Shown: positions 16,381 to 21,728 of the stretch, one piece after another
Layout of the letters: the number at the start of each line of letters is the position of its first letter
Numbering within the stretch: the first letter of the stretch is position 1
Source: Borreliella mayonii
GTDB lineage: Bacteria; Spirochaetota; Spirochaetia; Borreliales; Borreliaceae
Direction: 5' to 3'
DNA: 27,866 nucleotides
Assembly (NCBI RefSeq): GCF_001945665.1
Contig: NZ_CP015783.1
Span: 1 to 27,866, forward strand
Position numbers and translations under genes: made by a program
Notes under the pieces: generated by a model
The model's input: the letters and a program-made list of their open reading frames with translations, nothing else
What the model was told of the DNA's origin: nothing
Databases searched by the model: none

Positions 16381-17331
16381 CTATGCTGCAAATATATAAT
16401 TAAATTGTCTTTCTTTTTTCAACATGCAAAAGAATTTTAATACTTTTGTTTTATAAACGTCTCGATTATCAGACATAAATACTTTAAGCTTATTTAGATC
16501 ATCAAATCTATTAGTTTTATTGAAATATTTTTTTAGAATATTTACCCAATATTCTATACTCTTAAGCTCAGCATTCTTTTCAAAAAGATCTTCTAAAGCA
16601 TCATCATTATCAGTACATAATACCCGAATAAGAGCATTTATATTATTTTTTTCTTCACCTTCATTTACCCAATTTTTTATATTAAACAGTGCGTCTCTAA
16701 AAATTTCATAGCAATAAGCCTTGCCAGATTTTAAGTTTTTATTAAAGCTGTTTAGTTGATTTTTTTCTTGATTTATGTCCTTTTTTTGTTCTTGTTTTTG
16801 ATTAACACTAACTTGTTTGTTAGGCATAGAATTTTCGTTTTCATAATTATTGTAAATAGGTGCTGCATCAGCGTCCACTTCACTTTTTATATGAAGACAT
16901 GCAACTAAAGCATACCTTTTGAAATAAGTAATAGCTGATCCAACTAGTTGTGGCACTGTATTTACAACATTTTTAGACCCGCTTTCATTATTCCATTGTA
17001 AGTTTTCTGTAAGCATTGGTGTATCAAAAGAAAATTCATATCCAGTACTTGTACTGTAAAATGTGGTCCTAATAACATGCTCTTTTTGACCATCTACAAA
17101 TTTAGATATTGTATATTGCTCAAAATCAAGCTCTAAATTGTGCTTATAAATAACATTTTCAATTTCTTCTACTATTTCATTGAAATTCTGATATTTGTAT
17201 CCATACCCTTTAAGGCTTTTGTCAATCCCTGGTAAATTCATTTTTAGGGTTTTCATATCTTTTCTGAAGCTTATTTTTGCTTGAATATTATTTTGTATTT
17301 CTTGATTATTATTGTTTGAAAGATTTTCCAT
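16381..17331 (-). CDS. ssbP: ERF-family single-strand annealing protein SsbP
   Basis: 316 aa. Residues 24-160 carry the ERF-superfamily pattern: LPGIDKSLKGYGYKYQNFNEIVEEIENVI at 33-61, then VPQLVGSAITYFKRYALVACLHI at 126-148, with the acidic DADA (153-156). ERF proteins bind ssDNA and anneal complementary strands in phage recombination. In cp32, the protein named SsbP was shown to bind ssDNA, and I identify this gene with it by family and by its promoter shared with nucP. The C-terminal 150 residues are Asn/Lys-rich and unrecognised. The first nine residues, MENLSNNNN, are identical to those of NucP because both starts lie in the same inverted repeat. AGGAGG precedes the ATG. Confidence 0.8.
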   Translation of the reverse strand: MENLSNNNNQEIQNNIQAKISFRKDMKTLKMNLPGIDKSLKGYGYKYQNFNEIVEEIENVIYKHNLELDFEQYTISKFVDGQKEHVIRTTFYSTSTGYEFSFDTPMLTENLQWNNESGSKNVVNTVPQLVGSAITYFKRYALVACLHIKSEVDADAAPIYNNYENENSMPNKQVSVNQKQEQKKDINQEKNQLNSFNKNLKSGKAYCYEIFRDALFNIKNWVNEGEEKNNINALIRVLCTDNDDALEDLFEKNAELKSIEYWVNILKKYFNKTNRFDDLNKLKVFMSDNRDVYKTKVLKFFCMLKKERQFNYIFAA

Positions 17332-17365
17332 CTTTTTCCTCCGTTTATATGTATTAATAAATATA

Positions 17366-17393
17366 AGTATATAGCAAAAACTATTTTTGCCAA
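17366..17393 (-). promoter_or_regulatory. ssbP: ssbP promoter with operator dyad
   Basis: On -, TTGGCA (17393-17388), 16 bases, then TATACT (17371-17366). Between the hexamers is the perfect dyad GCAAAAA-TAG-TTTTTGC (17374-17390). A TTATA, the sequence at which BpaB was reported to bind first, follows directly (17362-17366 on -). Identical to the nucP promoter. Confidence 0.65.
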
Positions 17394-17424
17394 CTTCTTT
17401 ACAAAAAATTTTTACAAAAAGTGC

Positions 17425-17466
17425 GGGCTTAGCTAAATTCTCTTGTTAAAGAACTTAGTTAAGCCC
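17425..17466. other. stem-loop with 8-nt loop (left copy of a four-member family)
   Basis: Arms GGGCTTAGCTAAATTCT (17425-17441) and AGAACTTAGTTAAGCCC (17450-17466) pair at 16 of 17 positions around the loop CTTGTTAA, whose reverse strand reads TTAACAAG. On - it is followed by a T-rich stretch, upstream of the ssbP promoter. Confidence 0.7.
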
Positions 17467-17507
17467 ATATCTTTATTTCTTGTAAATTCATATAAACGGT
17501 AGAAAAA

Positions 17508-17579
17508 ATGCGAACATTTTACTACGCTATTTGTAGTATAAGTCAACTTAGAATTAAAATCAATTTATATTTTTACTAA
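17508..17579 (+). CDS. possible 23-aa leader peptide
   Basis: ATG preceded by CATATAAACGGTAGAAAAA, nearly the same initiation leader as ssbP and nucP (CATATAAACGGAGGAAAAAG) and the PF57 gene (CATGTAAACGGAGAAAAAAA). The peptide would read MRTFYYAICSISQLRIKINL and three more residues. There is no homology to report; it may be a leader peptide, an RNA 5' end or a relic of a displaced gene start. Low certainty. Confidence 0.25.
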   Translation: MRTFYYAICSISQLRIKINLYFY

Positions 17580-17673
17580 ATTACAAATTTTTATATTAAT
17601 TTAACAAAATTAATAATTAAAATTTAATATTTTTTTAGAAAAGTATTTACTTTTAAATCAAAATTTTGCACTA

Positions 17674-17691
17674 TATTAGTAATTACTAATA
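17674..17691. promoter_or_regulatory. perfect 18-bp palindrome upstream of the replication gene
   Basis: TATTAGTAATTACTAATA, fully self-complementary, ends 20 bases before the PF57 ATG and overlaps the likely promoter (TTGCAC at 17666-17671). Its size and place are typical of an autoregulatory operator or an origin dyad. Confidence 0.5.
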
Positions 17692-17711
17692 CATGTAAAC
17701 GGAGAAAAAAA

Positions 17712-18812
17712 ATGCAAAATTTCCCAAATAAAACAAAAATTCCAACTTGCCACAACAAACACCAACACAAATTAATATCTCTTACTTCAACACTAGATTT
17801 TCTAAACAAAAAAGATAAAAAATACACACAACAAAACATACTCTATTACTATAATGAAAATCTAAAAAGAAATGGGCTAGCTCCCACTACACTAAGAACA
17901 ATGCAAAATTATCTTTACAAATTAGAAAAAGTACTAAAAGTTACAACGAATTACTACCAACACATGGGTGTAAATTGTGGAACTGAAATTTACTATAAAC
18001 TAAAGTATCCCAAAAAAGAATGTTACCAGAAAATCAACAAGTACTTTAAAGAACGAAAAAACTCTAGATTTAAATCTAGAGTTAATAACCATTTTAAAGA
18101 CAATGTTTCTAAAAATAGTAGTGTAAATTCAGTGGAGTGTTTAAATAATAAAAATAATAATACAAAAGAAGAAAGAAAGATTAAAGAAATAGAAAAATAT
18201 CAACTAAGAAATTATTTCAATAATTGTAACTTTAAAACGGAAGAAGCTCTTTCTATTTTGTATTTAAATATTGATAAAGATACTAAGATTGAGGCAATAA
18301 ATATCTTAAAACAAAATGAAATTGCCCTAATAAAAAAATTCAATATAAAAAAATCTTGCATGAAAGAAAAACAAAAAAAATTAAAAGAAATTCTATACAA
18401 CACTAGGAAAAAATTAGAAGAAAACGGGTACAATCCCAAACAATTAGAAATAAATTTACAAAAAGTATACGAAAATTACAAATATAAACCCCATTTTATT
18501 ATTGAAAATCATAAATATAGCGATTTAAACAATATAAAGCGTAAATTAGAAAAGTCGATTGAAAGAAAAAAAGAAAATTCTCAACAAAATTCTCAAAATT
18601 TAAAGGAAAATATTTTCAATATCCTTATTGAACAACTAAAAAAAGAAACAAATATTGAAATTCTAAAGCCAATTATCAAAAAATATTTGAATAACCAAAA
18701 GAAAATAGAATACAATAAAGTATTTGGTATATATCATCTTGAATTATCAGAAATAATAAAAAATGAAAAAAATTCTTTAACCACAGAAGAATTTAACATA
18801 AAGGCCGTATAA
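17712..18812 (+). CDS. PF57/62 plasmid replication protein
   Basis: 366 aa, ATG after CGGAGAAAAA. It opens the conserved Borrelia order PF57-PF50-PF32-PF49. Genes of this family suffice for autonomous replication of several Borrelia plasmids, so it is the presumed initiator. It is very basic and Lys/Asn-rich. The N-terminal domain (DFLNKKDKKYTQQNILYYYNENLKRNGLAPTTLRTMQNYLYKLEKVLKVTTNYYQHMGVNCGTEIYY) is the family hallmark and looks like a helix-turn-helix DNA-binding region; the rest is predicted coiled helix. A perfect 24-bp palindrome lies at codons 117-124. Confidence 0.85.
   Translation: MQNFPNKTKIPTCHNKHQHKLISLTSTLDFLNKKDKKYTQQNILYYYNENLKRNGLAPTTLRTMQNYLYKLEKVLKVTTNYYQHMGVNCGTEIYYKLKYPKKECYQKINKYFKERKNSRFKSRVNNHFKDNVSKNSSVNSVECLNNKNNNTKEERKIKEIEKYQLRNYFNNCNFKTEEALSILYLNIDKDTKIEAINILKQNEIALIKKFNIKKSCMKEKQKKLKEILYNTRKKLEENGYNPKQLEINLQKVYENYKYKPHFIIENHKYSDLNNIKRKLEKSIERKKENSQQNSQNLKENIFNILIEQLKKETNIEILKPIIKKYLNNQKKIEYNKVFGIYHLELSEIIKNEKNSLTTEEFNIKAV
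18060..18083. repeat. perfect 24-bp palindrome within the replication gene
   Basis: AACTCTAGATTT followed immediately by its exact reverse complement, with no loop. It encodes NSRFKSRV in the linker after the conserved N-terminal domain, where protein constraint appears low. Candidate binding site of the initiator or partition proteins. Confidence 0.75.
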
Positions 18813-18821
18813 GGATTTAAC

Positions 18822-19388
18822 ATGGAAAATGTACCAGAAACTATTGAAACTGTAAAAAAAGGTAAATGTAAAGTTGAATGCCAAAATAAAGAACGCTTTA
18901 TTTTAATTGAAAAAGAAAATGGTAAGGCAATGTATCATACAAAAATAATGATGGATATTTATAAATTTGGAGTGTATGAGAAAAAACACGAATTTAGATT
19001 ATCATTGAGGGCCTTATTTAATGGAGAAAGAATTGTTGAAGAAACTCATTTATACCCAATTAAAGAAGGAGATAAATTTATTGGTATTTTTTATGGTTAT
19101 AGAAAGCCGATTAAAAAGCCGTTAATAAAGTATCAAATAAATGGGACTAGAAAAGCATATGCATTAGCAAGGGCATATTATATGGAATTTAGATTTAAAG
19201 CAGGAAGTGTCTTTTGCTATTTTAAGGGGCTATATCGATTATTAGATAAAAAAAGAACAAATAATCATTACAACAAAGTTTTATTTAGTATGTTTACGGA
19301 TTTAGAACAACAAGTATATAAATTTTATGGGAAGAAATACCCGGAACAGGGACCGTTAATAAAATGGATAATAAAAAACCTAAAATAA
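18822..19388 (+). CDS. PF50 plasmid maintenance protein (DUF226)
   Basis: 188 aa, ATG 9 bases after the PF57 stop. It contains the DUF226 core: MYHTKIMMDIYKFGV, FRLSLRALFNGERIVEETHLYPIKEGDKFIGIFYGYRKPIKKPLIKY, ARAYYMEFRFKAGSVFCYFKGLYRLL. The second gene of the Borrelia maintenance cassette; it contributes to plasmid stability, mechanism unknown. Basic and strand-rich, so nucleic-acid binding is plausible. Its last 25 bases overlap parA, indicating translational coupling. Confidence 0.8.
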   Translation: MENVPETIETVKKGKCKVECQNKERFILIEKENGKAMYHTKIMMDIYKFGVYEKKHEFRLSLRALFNGERIVEETHLYPIKEGDKFIGIFYGYRKPIKKPLIKYQINGTRKAYALARAYYMEFRFKAGSVFCYFKGLYRLLDKKRTNNHYNKVLFSMFTDLEQQVYKFYGKKYPEQGPLIKWIIKNLK

Positions 19389-20128
19389 TAACAATAGCGT
19401 CAATTAAGGGCGGTGTTGGTAAAAGTGTATTAACAATAATTTTTGGCTTTATTTTAAAGGATTTTAATAATAAAGTTTTGTTAATTGATATGGATCCTCA
19501 AAATAGCTTGACCAGTTATTTTGCTAAATATCTAAAAAGTATTGAAGGTCTTAATTTGTATTATATGCTTAAGGATTATAAAAAGAATGATTTAAATAAA
19601 TATTTAAATAAGATTAATGAAAAAATGTACATTATCCCTTCTCATCCAATTTTATGTAAGTTTGAGCAAGAAGATGAAAGGTATAAAGAACAGTTATTAG
19701 AACATTGTTTAAATAAAATTTTATGCAGCAATAATTTTGATTATGTAATAATTGATACTCCACCCAGTTTGAGTCCGTTATTATTTAATGCTTTGAATAT
19801 TACGGATGAAGTTATAATTCCTATTCAGCTTGAAAGATGGTCAGTGGAAGCTTTTCCCATGTTAATGGATGCAATAGAAGAAGTTAATATATTTAAGAAT
19901 AAAGAAATAAAAATATCAATTGTTGAAAATCAATTCATTAAAAATAGAAATACCTTAAAAGATATAGAAGAATTGTTGTATAAAAATTATGGTCTTTTTG
20001 TTAAAGGTAAAATTCACAATTTTAATAATATTAAAGTTTTGATTAATGAATTGAAAGAGCCCAATATTCAAGAAATATACTATAAGGAGGCTAAAGAAAC
20101 TTTAAAAAAAATAATAAAAGTATGCTAA
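19364..20128 (+). CDS. parA: ParA-type partition ATPase (PF32)
   Basis: 254 aa. Deviant Walker A KGGVGKS at residues 15-21 (IASIKGGVGKSVLT), Walker A' MDPQNS at 43-48, Walker B region FDYVIIDTPPSLSPLL around 125-140, and the IIPIQLERWSVEAFPML segment of ParA/Soj proteins. It drives segregation of the plasmid with its partner BpaB. In Borrelia the PF32 sequence type defines plasmid compatibility, so this gene would tell which cp32 subtype this is. It starts inside the end of the PF50 gene. Confidence 0.9.
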   Translation: MDNKKPKIITIASIKGGVGKSVLTIIFGFILKDFNNKVLLIDMDPQNSLTSYFAKYLKSIEGLNLYYMLKDYKKNDLNKYLNKINEKMYIIPSHPILCKFEQEDERYKEQLLEHCLNKILCSNNFDYVIIDTPPSLSPLLFNALNITDEVIIPIQLERWSVEAFPMLMDAIEEVNIFKNKEIKISIVENQFIKNRNTLKDIEELLYKNYGLFVKGKIHNFNNIKVLINELKEPNIQEIYYKEAKETLKKIIKVC

Positions 20129-20155
20129 CGTACTTTGAAATAAGGAGTCAAAATA

Positions 20156-20716
20156 ATGTCTGAAAATAGAAAAAAAGAACTTATTCTAAACAATAGAAAA
20201 GTTAGCGTTAATCAATTTGAAAGCAACAACGATAAAGATAATCAGATAGAGTATGAAAGTTATAAAAATCAATTGCGAAGAATTACTTCAAGCGACATCA
20301 ATAATAAAATTGAATTGATGGAAATTTTATATAAAATAAGGATAAAAAAACTTTATGAGCTTGATGGTTACAAGAAATTTGAGGATTTTCTTAAGGAATT
20401 TGTTATAGCAAGAAGCCAAGCATTTTTATATTTGCGTCTTTATAAAAAAGTTTTATCAGGAGATTTAACAAAAGAAGAAATTAAACAAATTGGTTTTAAC
20501 CAGGCGTATAAAAAGATTAAAAAATCTGATATAGATAGAAATATTTCAAAACAAAATCCAATAAAACCTCTAAGATTTCAACTTAAAAAACAGGAAAGTT
20601 ACAATTTTTATAAAAAAAATTCTAAATTTACAAGTTTTATGATGGATGAGATTTTTGAAAATCAAAAAGATTTTCTTAATAAACTTTTAAAAAAATATAA
20701 AGAATTAAAAGGATAA
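20156..20716 (+). CDS. bpaB: BpaB, ParB-like DNA-binding protein (PF49)
   Basis: 186 aa, ATG with AAGGAG upstream, 27 bases after parA. Sequence is the PF49 type: LRRITSSDINNKIELMEILYKIRIKKLYELDGYKKFEDFLKEFVIARSQAFLYLRLYKKVLSGDLTKEEIKQIGFNQAYKKIKKS, containing a helix-turn-helix-like stretch (about residues 80-120). BpaB of cp32 is a ParB analogue that also binds the erp operator and the 5' regions of ssbP and nucP, starting at TTATA. All three of those targets are present in this window with TTATA. Very basic, no membrane segments. Confidence 0.85.
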   Translation: MSENRKKELILNNRKVSVNQFESNNDKDNQIEYESYKNQLRRITSSDINNKIELMEILYKIRIKKLYELDGYKKFEDFLKEFVIARSQAFLYLRLYKKVLSGDLTKEEIKQIGFNQAYKKIKKSDIDRNISKQNPIKPLRFQLKKQESYNFYKKNSKFTSFMMDEIFENQKDFLNKLLKKYKELKG

Positions 20717-20729
20717 TAAAGGGGATCTT

Positions 20730-21224
20730 ATGAGTAATTTAGCCTACAATACTCTTAAAATAGAAAATATAAGGTTAGAATTTTTAAATAAAGGGTTTAG
20801 TGAAGAGGCAATAGATTTTGTTTTACTTCAGAATGACAATTATAACTTTGAAGTTTTAAAGGAGAAAATGAATTCTTTAGAACAACAAATAATTAATGTA
20901 GAAAAGAATTTTCAAAAAGATGTAGACAGTATTTATATTAAAATAGATAGTGTAAATACCAAAATAGATAATGTAGAAAAAGCTTTGCAAAAAGATATAT
21001 CTAGTTTGGATACTAAAATAGATAGTGTAAAAAACGAGCTTAATGCCAAAATAGATAGCGTAAATACCAAGATAGATAGTGTAGAGAAGAATTTACAAAA
21101 AGATATATCTAGTTTAAAAAATGAACTTAATGCAAGCAATAGAACAATACAAGTAATGCTAATAGCAGGAATAACGCTTGCCCCAATTATTTATTCTATA
21201 TTCAATAAGTATTTTTTCAATTGA
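20730..21224 (+). CDS. bdr: Bdr repeat protein (partition-linked copy)
   Basis: 164 aa, ATG with AAAGGGG 6 bases before and only 13 bases after bpaB, so probably in the maintenance operon. The N-terminal domain (LKIENIRLEFLNKGFSEEAIDFVLLQNDNYNFEVLKEKM) differs from that of the other Bdr. The middle has shorter KIDSVNTKIDSVEKNLQKDISSL repeats and the end has a membrane anchor (QVMLIAGITLAPIIYSIFNKYFF). The repeats are perfect enough to recombine with the first bdr. Confidence 0.85.
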   Translation: MSNLAYNTLKIENIRLEFLNKGFSEEAIDFVLLQNDNYNFEVLKEKMNSLEQQIINVEKNFQKDVDSIYIKIDSVNTKIDNVEKALQKDISSLDTKIDSVKNELNAKIDSVNTKIDSVEKNLQKDISSLKNELNASNRTIQVMLIAGITLAPIIYSIFNKYFFN

Positions 21225-21273
21225 GAATGATTAAAATTTTATAAAGTAATAAGTTAGTATATAGCTCTAAAGT

Positions 21274-21317
21274 AGAACTTATTTGAATTTTTTAACAAGA
21301 GAATTTAAATAGGTTCT
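21274..21317 (+). other. stem-loop A, fully paired 18-bp stem
   Basis: AGAACTTATTTGAATTTT (21274-21291) pairs with AGAATTTAAATAGGTTCT (21300-21317) at all 18 positions if G-U pairs are allowed (three). The loop is TTAACAAG and TTTATTTT follows. It could end bdr transcription, 50 bases downstream of that gene. Confidence 0.7.
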
Positions 21318-21411
21318 TTTATTTTAACAAATACAAATTGATTTTAATTCTAAATTGAACTGAATTTAATTGTTTAGTGAGTTTATCTAAAATAAATTAA
21401 GCTAAGCCCGC

Positions 21412-21451
21412 GGCTTTATTAAGCTCTTTAACATGAGAATTTAATAAAGCT
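21412..21451 (+). other. stem-loop B
   Basis: The arm 21412-21427 (GGCTTTATTAAGCTCT) pairs with 21436-21451 (AGAATTTAATAAAGCT) at 15 of 16 positions including G-U pairs; loop TTAACATG; TTTATTTATT follows. Stem sequence differs from A and C but pairing is kept. Confidence 0.65.
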
Positions 21452-21482
21452 TTTATTTATTATAATAATTTCTGTAAAAAGC

Positions 21483-21510
21483 CTGACAAAAATAGTTTTT
21501 GTTATACATA
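21483..21510 (+). promoter_or_regulatory. second copy of the ssbP/nucP-type promoter-operator
   Basis: CTGACA, then the dyad ACAAAAA-TAG-TTTTTGT (21486-21502), then TTATACATA. Compared with the nucP operator (GCAAAAA-TAG-TTTTTGC), both outer bases changed together so that symmetry is preserved. TTATA, the reported BpaB start site, follows at 21502-21506. Confidence 0.5.
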
Positions 21511-21559
21511 TGTATATGTATAGCTAAAAAAATATATTGCTATCAAAAAAATCCAATTA

Positions 21560-21609
21560 AGTTGGGTTTAGCTAAGTTCTTTAACAAGAGAATTTAAATA
21601 AGCCCAACT
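21560..21609 (+). other. stem-loop C
   Basis: The arm 21560-21580 (AGTTGGG...GTTCT) pairs with 21589-21609 (AGAAT...CCCAACT) at 19 of 21 positions including G-U pairs, around loop TTAACAAG. ATTTTTTT follows directly, so it resembles a strong intrinsic terminator, here upstream of the nucP promoter. Confidence 0.7.
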
Positions 21610-21728
21610 ATTTTTTTGTAAAATTTTTTGTAAAGAAGTTGGCAAAAATAGTTTTTGCTATATACTTATATTTATTAATACATATAAACGGAGGAAAAAG
21701 ATGGAAAATCTTTCAAACAATAATAATC
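21564..21728. repeat. right arm of the 163-bp inverted repeat flanking the maintenance cassette
   Basis: Inverted counterpart of 17304-17466, including the stem-loop, promoter, operator, leader and the first 28 coding bases of nucP. It encloses about 4.1 kb containing PF57, PF50, parA, bpaB and bdr. Confidence 0.85.
21639..21670 (+). promoter_or_regulatory. nucP: nucP promoter with operator dyad
   Basis: TTGGCA (21639-21644), 16 bases, TATACT (21661-21666). GCAAAAA-TAG-TTTTTGC (21642-21658) fills the spacer. TTATA at 21666-21670 is a likely BpaB contact. The leader then runs to AACGGAGG and the ATG at 21701. Confidence 0.65.

Larger units (their letters stand above)
17304..17466. repeat. left arm of the 163-bp inverted repeat flanking the maintenance cassette
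   Basis: Read on -, this segment matches 21564-21728 on +: a stem-loop, T-rich stretch, promoter/operator, the AATACATATAAACGGAGGAA leader and 28 bases of coding sequence (ATGGAAAATCTTTCAAAC...). From the AAAGAAGTTGGC block inward to the coding bases, identity is essentially complete; beyond it the match is looser but clear. A further 19-bp inverted match lies deeper (17548-17566 with 21335-21353). Confidence 0.85.
17332..17711. other. 380-bp control region between ssbP and the replication gene
   Basis: Holds, from left to right: the ssbP leader and promoter (- strand), stem-loop 17425-17466, a 23-codon micro-ORF with the local leader motif (17508-17579), a small dyad ACTAC-N7-GTAGT inside it, a very A/T-rich tract (about 17565-17640), the 18-bp palindrome and the leader of the PF57 gene. 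A/T-rich sequence, palindrome and adjacent replication gene make it a candidate origin region; no iterons of usual type are seen. Confidence 0.5.
21225..21700. other. 476-bp region between bdr and nucP, stem-loop and promoter array
   Basis: No gene is seen. It contains stem-loop A (21274-21317), a 19-bp element inverted at 17548-17566, stem-loop B (21412-21451), a promoter/operator-like copy (21483-21510), stem-loop C (21560-21609) and the nucP promoter. The order hairpin then operator occurs twice (B with the first operator, C with the nucP operator), suggesting duplication of a hairpin-operator module. The left side of the cassette has one such module. Confidence 0.6.
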
